NCBI GenBank assembly: GCA_035296625.1
Contig: DATHAO010000015.1
Location: 62,001 to 126,000, forward strand
Direction of reading: 5' to 3'
From: DATCLS01 sp035296625
Lineage (GTDB): Bacteria > Actinomycetota > Acidimicrobiia > Acidimicrobiales > VFJN01
Length of the DNA: 64,000 nucleotides
The notes under the pieces were generated by a model. The model saw nothing but the letters and a program-made list of their open reading frames with translations. It was not told where the DNA came from and ran no database searches. Positions 57,523 through 64,000 of the stretch are shown here, one piece after another (position 1 is the first letter of the stretch; the number at the start of each line of letters is the position of its first letter). Made by a program: the position numbers and the translations under genes.

Positions 57523-60078
57523 CTAGGCCATCGGCCCGGGGAACAGCGGCGCCAACTCGCGGCGACCCGACACGCCCAGCTTGGCGTAGACGCGGTACAG
57601 GTGGGTCTCCACGGTGCGGCGGGAGACCGACAGCCGGGCGGCGATCTCGACGTCGGTGAGACCACGCGCCGCGAAGCCGGCGACCTCCCGTTCACGGGAC
57701 GTCAACCCGTCGCCGACCGGGCTCCGCAGCAGCTCGGTCGTGGCGCCGTCGCACCGCTCCACGAGCTGCTGAGCGCGGGTCCGCAGTCGGGCGGCCGCCG
57801 TCGCCAGCCCCTGGGCGGCCGCCACCGTGGCTGCCGCGGCGGTCAGCTCGGCGGCGTGCAGGAAGCAGCCCAACTCCTCCAGGCAGCCGCCGACCGCCTC
57901 CAGCCGGCCGCCGTCGCGCTCGGCCAGCGCCTCGATGGCGGCGACGAGGGCCGGCAGCAACCGCCCCTCGGCGGGCGGCACCTGGCCGAGCAGCTCGGCG
58001 GCCGCCGGCGCCGCGCCGTGACGGGCCGCCTCGTAGAGGGCGAAGATCGCGTAGGAGAGATGGCCCGTGCTGACCGCCTGCCGGGCCGCGCCGAGGGCGA
58101 GAGCCCTGGCATAGGAGATGTCGCCCGCCGCCGCTTCGACGCCGGACGAGAGGAACCCGTGCTCCACGGCGTAGAGGCCGTTGGGGGGCAGTGCACTGGG
58201 CATGTCCGGCCGCACCGTCAGGGCCCGGGTGTAACGGACGTGGTCGACGGCGCTGGCGCGGGTCATGGCATCCCCGTCCAGCAGCATGGCCGCCTCCAGG
58301 AAGTACTGCTCGGCGCGCACCAGCGCGCCGCGCCAGAGGGCGATCTGGCCGAGCCGGAGCGCGTAGACGCCGCGCAGGAGCCCCACCCCTTGCTGCGTGA
58401 CCCGGTCGTAGACCCGCAGCGCCACCTCCTCGGCACGGTCGAGGTCGCCGGCGTAGCGGTGGCCGGTCGGCACCGCGGTCTCCAACTGACCGACCATGTA
58501 CTCGTTGAACGCCGGGTGGTCCGCCACCCGAGGGAGCACGGCCGTCGCCCGGTCCAGCGCGCTGACCGGCTTGCCGAGGAGGTTCAGCGCGGGGATCAGC
58601 ACCAGCTCGGCGCTCAGCCGGTCCGTCTCCGAGGACCGCTCGTCGGCAAGGACGTCCTCGGCGGCCCGGCGAGCCCGGTGGATCTCGCCCGCGAGGAGCC
58701 ACATGAGCGGGATCTGACCGGCGACGTAGCCCCATCCGCTGTCGTCGACGTTGTCGAGGAGCCCTTCCAGGCGCTCGGCGGCATCTCTCGATCGGTTGAG
58801 TCCGAAGGCGAGCACCAGGGCCAGGTCGACCTCCCGGCGGTAGTGCTCGCGGGACGAGCCGGACGGCAGGCTGCCCAGGAGGGACGCAGCCTCATCCGGG
58901 CGGCCGGAGACCGTCATGATCTCGGCCAGCGTGATGATCGTGGCTGTGTCGTTCCCACCTTCGGCCGCGAGGGCGCGGCGCGTGAGCGACTCCGCCAGCG
59001 GCGCGTCCACGAGGACGTAGCGCCGCGCCGTGGTCAGCAGCTCGCCGGCGGACACGTCCAGTCCCGCATCGATGCGCCAGCGGACGACGCGGTCGCCGAC
59101 GTCGACGGGGAGCGGCTGGGCGGACACCGCGGTAACGAGATCGCGCAGCAGCCGGCGTTTCCTGATCGGTCCCAGCGCATCGAGCAGGACGTCGGCGAGC
59201 AGCGGGTGGCTGAGTCGGGCGTCCGCCCGCGCCGACCCGTCGAGGACCAGGAGCCCGCGTTCCTCGAGGCGCTCGAGCGTCTGTTCGCCGACGATCGCCA
59301 GCAGGAGGTCGACGGGCAGTGGCTCCCCGAGGGCGAGGAGTTCGAGGGCGGTCCGCTCGTCGGGCCGCACGCCCAGGAGCCGGCCGGCGATCAGCTCGCG
59401 CAGGCGCGGTGGAGCGGTGAACGGGCCCGTCACTGTCCAGATGCCGCTTCGCGCCGCGAGGGTTCCGCTCTCGACTGCGGCGGCCAGGAGCTCGCGCGCG
59501 AACAGGACGTTGCCCAGTGTGCGGCTCCACATGAGGTGCTGGAACTGACGGTCTACCGGCCCTCCCAGCGCCTCGATGACCAGCTGATCGAGCGCGGCGC
59601 GCGTGAGCGGCTCGAGGTCGAGCCGCTCGCAGAGGCCGTCCTTCCACAGGCCGACGACGGCATCGGGGACGTCCTCGCCCCGCCGCACGGTCGCCAGCAC
59701 CCGCACCCCGTCCTGGGTCACGAGCTGGTGGGCAAGAGCCGCCGAGGCTTCGTCGAGTGCGTGGGCGTCGTCAATGGCCAGCACGGCAGGAGCGCGCGCC
59801 AGGATGGCCTCCCGGGCCCCGGCCAGGGACGCGGCAGCGTGGTCGACGGGCAGCAGCGGGGCGAAGGCGCCGAGGGGCACGACACCCGACGATCGGGTCG
59901 CCCGCACCTTCAGAACGCGGGTGTCGACGGCGATGGTCCGCTCGACGGCCTCGGCCAGGAGCCGGGACTTGCCCACGCCTGCCTCTCCCACGAGCACGAC
60001 GCCCTGGCGGGTCGCCAGCGCCCCCGCGACGTGGTCTAGCTCGGACTCGCGCCCGACGAATGGCCACCGAAGGTGCAC
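57523..60078 (-). CDS. Large LuxR-type regulator with AAA ATPase domain (LAL family)
   Basis: An 851-residue protein. PFVGRESELDHV opens an AAA+/NACHT-like ATPase with Walker A GEAGVGKS (31-38) and Walker B VLAIDDAH (99-106). About 350-770 is a helical TPR-like region rich in alanine and leucine. The last 65 residues are a LuxR helix-turn-helix: GLTSREREVAGFAARGLTDV and EIAARLSVSRRTVETHLYRV. Such regulators oligomerise with ATP and activate transcription after ligand sensing. The 178 bases between it and the TetR gene are featureless. Targets unknown. Confidence 0.92.
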   Translation of the reverse strand: MHLRWPFVGRESELDHVAGALATRQGVVLVGEAGVGKSRLLAEAVERTIAVDTRVLKVRATRSSGVVPLGAFAPLLPVDHAAASLAGAREAILARAPAVLAIDDAHALDEASAALAHQLVTQDGVRVLATVRRGEDVPDAVVGLWKDGLCERLDLEPLTRAALDQLVIEALGGPVDRQFQHLMWSRTLGNVLFARELLAAAVESGTLAARSGIWTVTGPFTAPPRLRELIAGRLLGVRPDERTALELLALGEPLPVDLLLAIVGEQTLERLEERGLLVLDGSARADARLSHPLLADVLLDALGPIRKRRLLRDLVTAVSAQPLPVDVGDRVVRWRIDAGLDVSAGELLTTARRYVLVDAPLAESLTRRALAAEGGNDTATIITLAEIMTVSGRPDEAASLLGSLPSGSSREHYRREVDLALVLAFGLNRSRDAAERLEGLLDNVDDSGWGYVAGQIPLMWLLAGEIHRARRAAEDVLADERSSETDRLSAELVLIPALNLLGKPVSALDRATAVLPRVADHPAFNEYMVGQLETAVPTGHRYAGDLDRAEEVALRVYDRVTQQGVGLLRGVYALRLGQIALWRGALVRAEQYFLEAAMLLDGDAMTRASAVDHVRYTRALTVRPDMPSALPPNGLYAVEHGFLSSGVEAAAGDISYARALALGAARQAVSTGHLSYAIFALYEAARHGAAPAAAELLGQVPPAEGRLLPALVAAIEALAERDGGRLEAVGGCLEELGCFLHAAELTAAAATVAAAQGLATAAARLRTRAQQLVERCDGATTELLRSPVGDGLTSREREVAGFAARGLTDVEIAARLSVSRRTVETHLYRVYAKLGVSGRRELAPLFPGPMA

Positions 60079-60113
60079 CCAGCGCCCTCCTCCCTCGTGG
60101 ACGTCCCGGCCAT

Positions 60114-60145
60114 GCTACGTAGTCGACGACGCCCACGTACGTAGC
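60114..60145. promoter_or_regulatory. Inverted repeat GCTACGTA-N16-TACGTAGC upstream of the LuxR gene
   Basis: Perfect 8-bp arms at 60114-60121 and 60138-60145, each itself containing the palindrome TACGTA. The left arm is 35 bp ahead of the LuxR start codon (60078). It is a good candidate binding site for a dimeric regulator, possibly the LuxR protein itself. Confidence 0.55.
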
Positions 60146-60250
60146 CGCGGTACGGATGACCGCGACACGGGCGCGTGGGAGATTGGTGTCTCAGCCAGAA
60201 GCCTCTTCCCCTTCGGACGCTCGGTTGGCGGTCGAGTGTCGGGTCGGGTC

Positions 60251-60291
60251 GGGCGGACGCGGTGAGCCGTAAAGGCTCCCCGCGTCCGCCC
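60251..60291 (-). terminator. Strong hairpin terminator between the ABC permease and LuxR genes
   Basis: GGGCGGACGCGG-T-GAGCC and GGCTC-C-CCGCGTCCGCCC form an 18-bp stem with one mismatch and a GTAAA loop. It lies between two minus-strand units, 150 bp after the ABC permease stop (60442), so it should end the DrrAB-like transcript. There is no U-run on either side. Together with the dyad at 60114 it is the only feature in 60079-60441. Confidence 0.75.
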
Positions 60292-60441
60292 GTGGCTTCG
60301 AGGGCGTGCGGGGCCGAGCGATCGACCGATGCAGCTCCTGCCGCTGCCGGTGCACGTGTCCTCACACGGCGTGGATCTGGTTTCGCGGGCCGTCGATAGC
60401 CGGCAACGTGTGCGCCGTCACGCGCCGACTTGCGCGGCGCC

Positions 60442-61281
60442 TCATCGCCTACGGGCGAAACGGGAGATCGCGACGCTGCCGAACACGGCAAGGATTCCCG
60501 TACACCAGATGGCGCTGAGTGCGACCCAGTAGGACGTGTTGTGGCCGACGCCGGGACTGGCACCGCCGAGCATCAGGCTGCGCAGGGCGTTGCTGATCAC
60601 CGTGATCGGCTGATGGTCCCCGACTGGTTGGAGCCATCCCGGCATCGAGTTGACCGGCACGTAGGCGCTGGAGATGAACACGAGCGGGATCACCAGCATC
60701 GTCAGCCCTTGGGCCGCCTGCGCGTTGCGGGCGAGGAGGCCGAGGGTGATGAAGAGCCAGCTGAAGGCAAAGGTCGCGAGCAGCAGCAGCGTGAAAGCGA
60801 GCACGATGTCAGCGGCATCGCCGTGGAAGCGGTATCCGATGGCCAAACTGAACAGCGTCGTGACGAGAAGTCCCCACGACAGGAGTGCCGTGTCAGCGAT
60901 CGATCGGCCGACGACGGCGGCCGCTCGGGGGATGGGCAAGGAACGGAGACGGTCGAAGACGCCAGATGCTGCGTCCTCGGCGACGCCGGCGGGGATGGTC
61001 ATGCCGTTCCACAGGATGATCGTGACCAGAAAGCCGGGGACCAGGAAGTCGACGTAGTCGAGACGGGTTCCGGTCTCGATCGCGCCTCCGATGACGTAGC
61101 GGAACATGAAGAGGTACACCGCACCGTTGATCGTGCCGGTAATGAGGAGCTGTGGCGTGCGGGCGAACTGGAGAGCAGTTCGCCGTGCGGTCTGCGACAC
61201 GGTCGTGACGAACGTGGCACCGGCACCGCGCCCGGACTCCGTTGCGTCGTTGGTGCCTGTAGGAGACGTGGTAGCAGTCAT
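60442..61281 (-). CDS. ABC-2 type permease, DrrB-like
   Basis: A 279-residue protein with six hydrophobic segments. RTPQLLITGTINGAVYLFMF, DYVDFLVPGFLVTIILWNGM, the DRLRSLPIPRAAAVVGRSIA loop and ISSAYVPVNSMPGWLQPVGD, HQPITVISNALRSLM are the standard order of drug-exporter (DrrB/YadH) permeases. ATG 61281 lies 19 bp after the ATPase gene. Together they form an exporter for a hydrophobic compound or lipid. Confidence 0.9.
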   Translation of the reverse strand: MTATTSPTGTNDATESGRGAGATFVTTVSQTARRTALQFARTPQLLITGTINGAVYLFMFRYVIGGAIETGTRLDYVDFLVPGFLVTIILWNGMTIPAGVAEDAASGVFDRLRSLPIPRAAAVVGRSIADTALLSWGLLVTTLFSLAIGYRFHGDAADIVLAFTLLLLATFAFSWLFITLGLLARNAQAAQGLTMLVIPLVFISSAYVPVNSMPGWLQPVGDHQPITVISNALRSLMLGGASPGVGHNTSYWVALSAIWCTGILAVFGSVAISRFARRR

Positions 61282-61300
61282 TGGCCCTCCTGCTCGATGA

Positions 61301-62281
61301 TCAAGCGGCATCCGCAGTCGACTCGTCGCCGTCCGGGCCCCGTGTGGGAGCGTTCCCTGTCAGCGCGAGGAACACTTCGTCGAGTGTCGGTCGGCGCAGG
61401 CTGATGTCGTCGACGGCGATGTGCCGATCGTCGAGCGAGCGCACGACGAGTGTGAGCTGCTCGGAACCACCTTCGACTACCGCCGACACGCGTCGGGTGT
61501 CGAGATCGGACCGCGGCGTTTCGATGGCGACGGTGGCAAGAACGCCCTCGACGGCCGGCATGTCGCCGGCGGCGCGAGGTCGCACTTCGATCACATCGCG
61601 TCCGGCGCGGTTCTTCAAGTCATCCGGGGGGCCGGCAGCGATGACGCGTCCATGGTCGATGATCACCACGTTTCGAGCGAGTTGATCGGCCTCCTCGAGG
61701 TACTGCGTGGTGAGCAGCACGTCCGTGCCGTCCGCCACCAAGTTCCGGATGCTGTCCCAGATCTCGATGCGGCTGCGAGGATCGAGACCACTGGTCGGCT
61801 CGTCGAGCAGGAGCAGCCGGGGTCGCCCGACGAGGCTCGCGCCAAGATCGAGGCGGCGGCGCATCCCCCCCGAATAGGTGCGGACAAGTCGGCCGCCCGC
61901 TTCGACGAGGTCCAGACGCTCGAGGACCTCTTCGACCGACGATCGCGCAGACCGCCGATCCAGACCGAACAGACGGGCAATCATCTCCAGGTTCTCACGG
62001 CCGGTCATCGCTGGTTCGACCGATGCGTACTGGCCGGCAAGCCCGATGATTCGACGGACGCGCGCTGGCTGGGATTTCACGTCGACGTTCGCCACCCGCA
62101 GCTCGCCCGCGTCGAGGCGAAGGAGGGTCGCGAGCGCGCTCACGAAAGTTGTCTTGCCCGCGCCGTTCGGACCGAGCAGGGCGGTCACGTAGCCGGATTC
62201 GGCAAGGAGGTCGAGATGGTCGAGAGCCGAAACCTTGCCGAAGCGTTTGACGAGGCCGTGGGCCTCGATGATCGTCGTCAT
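61301..62281 (-). CDS. ABC transporter ATP-binding protein, DrrA-like
   Basis: A 326-residue ATPase: Walker A GPNGAGKTT, QYASVEPAMTGRENLEMIAR, signature YSGGMRRRLDLGASL, Walker B LLLLDEPTSGLDPRSR and H-loop TTQYLEEAD. The C-terminal SLRRPTLDEVFLALTG is the DrrA-family tail. A very good AAGGAG site precedes ATG 62281. The operon is divergent from an ECF sigma gene, suggesting linked control. Confidence 0.93.
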   Translation of the reverse strand: MTTIIEAHGLVKRFGKVSALDHLDLLAESGYVTALLGPNGAGKTTFVSALATLLRLDAGELRVANVDVKSQPARVRRIIGLAGQYASVEPAMTGRENLEMIARLFGLDRRSARSSVEEVLERLDLVEAGGRLVRTYSGGMRRRLDLGASLVGRPRLLLLDEPTSGLDPRSRIEIWDSIRNLVADGTDVLLTTQYLEEADQLARNVVIIDHGRVIAAGPPDDLKNRAGRDVIEVRPRAAGDMPAVEGVLATVAIETPRSDLDTRRVSAVVEGGSEQLTLVVRSLDDRHIAVDDISLRRPTLDEVFLALTGNAPTRGPDGDESTADAA

Positions 62282-62501
62282 TGGATCTCCTTGCGGACGC
62301 CGGGCGCCCGAACTCCGGTGCCTACGGGGCCAACCCCATGGGCCACGACGGGCTGGGGCCCGTTGCCGACGAGGGCCGGCGCGCTGGGGTGCCCTTCGTC
62401 CACCTGCGAGCTCGACACGGGCATCTCGTCTGCCTCCTTGTCACATCCGCCGCGTTTCATGGGTCATTGCTATGACACGACGCGACCAGGGAATGTGACG
62501 G

Positions 62502-63386
62502 ATGGACGAACCGGCGTGGCTAGTGGACCGTTTCGAGGAGCACCGCGCCCACCTGAGAGCGGTCGCCTACCGCATGCTCGGCTCGGCGAGCGAGGCGGAC
62601 GACGCCGTCCAGGATTCCTGGCTACGGATCAGCCGCTCCGATACAAGTGGCGTCGAGAACCTCGCCGGGTGGTTGACAACGGTTGTCGCCCGCGTGTGCT
62701 TGAACAGGCTGCGCTCGCGCCGGCTGCACGTGGAGGAGCCCAGGGGCGTGCAGCTGCCCGATTCGCCGGCGAGCGGCGAGGACCAGTCTGATCCTGAAGG
62801 CGAAGCGTTGCTCGCCGACTCGGTCGGTCTCGCCCTGCTGGTCGTACTCGACACCCTCGAGCCCGCCGAGCGGCTCGCGTTCGTGCTCCACGACATGTTC
62901 GCAGTGCCCTTCGATGAGATCGCCCCGATCGTTGACCGCTCCTCGGCGGCCGCACGGCAACTCGCGAGCCGCGCAAGGCGCCGTGTGCAGGGCGCGACCT
63001 CGATTCCCGACGGCGATCGCGTGCGCCAGCGTGAAGTTGTCGATGCCTTCCTCGCCGCCTCCCGCGATGGCGACTTCGACGCGCTTGTCGCGATTCTCGA
63101 CCCCGACGTCGTCATTCGAGCCGATCGCGCAGCCGTGGGTCGAGGCGGATCGCGTGAGGTCCACGGTGCGCGGGCCGTAGCTAGGGGGGCGCTGGCGTTC
63201 TCGGCACGGGCCCGGTTCGCTCAACCGGCGCTTGTCAACGGAGCCGTGGGCGTCGTAGTCGCTCCTCTCGGGCGACTGTTCGTCGTCCTCGACCTCAAGG
63301 AACGGGACGGCAAGATCACCGACATCGACGTCATCGCCGACCCTGAGCGGCTCCGGCAACTGGACCTGGGCGTCCTCGACCGCTGA
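62502..63386 (+). CDS. ECF sigma factor with C-terminal SnoaL-like domain
   Basis: A 294-residue protein. Region 2: VDRFEEHRAHLRAVAYRMLG, EADDAVQDSWLRISRSDTSG, LAGWLTTVVARVCLNRLRSR. Region 4: TLEPAERLAFVLHDMFAVPF, DEIAPIVDRSSAAARQLASR. Residues 175-290 form a SnoaL/NTF2-like domain, REVVDAFLAASRDGDFDALV, as in SigJ/ECF41-like factors, where it acts in place of an anti-sigma factor. The DGGGR-type motif of classical ECF41 is not clear. Divergent from the DrrAB-like exporter, its likely target. The 295 bases after it are featureless. Confidence 0.9.
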   Translation: MDEPAWLVDRFEEHRAHLRAVAYRMLGSASEADDAVQDSWLRISRSDTSGVENLAGWLTTVVARVCLNRLRSRRLHVEEPRGVQLPDSPASGEDQSDPEGEALLADSVGLALLVVLDTLEPAERLAFVLHDMFAVPFDEIAPIVDRSSAAARQLASRARRRVQGATSIPDGDRVRQREVVDAFLAASRDGDFDALVAILDPDVVIRADRAAVGRGGSREVHGARAVARGALAFSARARFAQPALVNGAVGVVVAPLGRLFVVLDLKERDGKITDIDVIADPERLRQLDLGVLDR

Positions 63387-63681
63387 CCGCATCAGCTCCG
63401 AGGTTGTAGCGCAAGCCCAGCCTGAGAACGAGGAGGTGTTCGAGGTCGAGTGCATCCCGCACCCGGCACCCGCCGTCCGCGAACTTCCCACTCCTTCGGG
63501 TCGAGCTGGCTAACGCCGGCCTCTACTCGTATTGACACATCGCGACGGACGGATGTGACCGCATTCGAGTCTCGATCCGCCTCGAGGAGCACGTCGATCG
63601 TTGGCGGAAGTGCACCAGCCCACCTCGTCGTCGAAAGGAGGGACCGATCGGGCGTGTCTCCTCCGGCCGTGGCGGGCTGGG

Positions 63682-64000
63682 TTAGCGGATCTTGGCTCCG
63701 GTCGCCTCGTCGTTGACTTGGCACACCAGGTCGAGCAGTCGTTCGAGGTCACCGAGCTGCCGGTCGAGATCAGCGTCGGGGCCGCCGTGGAGGTTGGCGC
63801 GCAACGTGGTGATGCCGGCGTCGCGGTAGAGGCGGAGCCGGTCGCGCACGAGGTCGTCGGTGCCGATGAGGTTGGTGCCGAGGCCGATCGCGGTGGGGAC
63901 TCGTCGCCGGGCGGCGTCCTTGTCGCCGGCGAGCCAGAGCCGTTGGACCTCGCGGATGTCGTCGCCGTAGCCCTGGCGCTCGAACGCGTTGTTGTAGAAG
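63682..64000 (-). CDS. LLM class F420-dependent oxidoreductase, C-terminal part (cut by window edge)
   Basis: The last 105 residues of a gene that enters from the right edge and ends at TAA 63684-63682: FYNNAFERQGYGDDIREVQR, LWLAGDKDAARRRVP, IGTDDLVRDRLRLYRDAGIT and TLRANLHGG. The order matches the C-terminal segment of actinobacterial LLM-class F420-dependent enzymes. The cofactor site is outside the window. Confidence 0.85.
   Translation of the reverse strand, partial: FYNNAFERQGYGDDIREVQRLWLAGDKDAARRRVPTAIGLGTNLIGTDDLVRDRLRLYRDAGITTLRANLHGGPDADLDRQLGDLERLLDLVCQVNDEATGAKIR

Noticed and set aside
56788..60039. Very long open frame (over 1000 codons) on the plus strand opposite the LuxR gene
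   Set aside because: It has no recognisable domains and is rich in Arg/Gly/Ala, as expected for the antisense of a GC-rich gene. The minus-strand LuxR gene has clear ATPase and HTH motifs.
62278..62460. Short minus-strand ORF overlapping the start of the DrrA-like gene (ATGA)
   Set aside because: The overlap resembles real operon junctions here, but the 48-60 residue product has no structure or motif and no good ribosome site. It could be a leader ORF, but this cannot be supported.
1..64000. tRNA genes, rRNA genes and CRISPR arrays
   Set aside because: None was seen: no cloverleaf-like segments with T-loop GTTCRANYC pairing, no rRNA cores, and no evenly spaced repeats.

Overview
The window is very GC-rich, uses GTG starts freely, joins genes by ATGA/GTGA stop-start overlaps, and encodes families typical of Actinomycetota: a mycothiol-dependent MDMPI-type enzyme, F420/flavin LLM oxidoreductases, a Rv0858c-like DapC, DUF2505, DUF2630 and many TetR regulators. 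The mix of acyl-CoA dehydrogenase, SDR, amidohydrolase and HTTM genes fits a free-living actinobacterium, perhaps Acidimicrobiia; the class is an inference. No rRNA, tRNA, CRISPR array or intact transposon was seen.

Layout. 0-9 kb: a TetR gene (cut by the left edge) divergent from an MDMPI enzyme across a clear operator; a GDT1/TMEM165 Mn transporter behind a yybP-ykoY riboswitch; an AraC-VOC pair; hydrolase, aminotransferase, MarR, SGNH and M23 peptidase genes. 9-18 kb: an alpha-hydroxy-acid oxidase, a truncated sigma factor, an acyl-CoA dehydrogenase, an SDR and an amidohydrolase behind twin palindromes, then an ABC-2 exporter. 18-26 kb: cupin, HTTM pair, reductase, Rieske protein, methyltransferase, and an ABM-YCII-ECF42 sigma operon. 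27-31.4 kb: a tightly coupled ECF sigma / anti-sigma / ABC exporter operon headed by a secreted SOD-like protein. 31-41 kb: small redox and regulatory genes, a P450-ferredoxin pair and several gene remnants. 41-48.2 kb: a decay zone with four genes broken by apparent single-base deletions, an ISL3 transposase relic and gene stubs. 48-53 kb: SDR // TetR-LLM around a dyad operator, DUF2505, a collapsed CYTH gene and an endonuclease. 53-57.4 kb: the most striking locus. 57.5-64 kb: a large LuxR regulator, a DrrAB-like exporter divergent from an ECF sigma factor, and the end of an LLM oxidoreductase gene.

The standout is 53.0-57.3 kb. One operon encodes a tiny membrane protein, an FtsX/MacB-type permease, an ABC ATPase with a C-terminal cyclic-nucleotide-binding domain, and a class III adenylate cyclase with an N-terminal MerR-like helix-turn-helix and a C-terminal cysteine-containing YHS domain. 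A TetR gene is divergent across a shared palindrome. Gene order and domain content suggest an ABC transporter gated by cAMP made by its own, possibly metal-sensing, cyclase. This is an inference from architecture.

A second theme is gene erosion. About a dozen loci are reduced to one end, to two ends joined after an internal deletion (CYTH, GNAT), or to frameshifted copies. The four single-base lesions between 42.3 and 46.4 kb all look like lost G/C bases, so sequencing error must be excluded before they are called pseudogenes.
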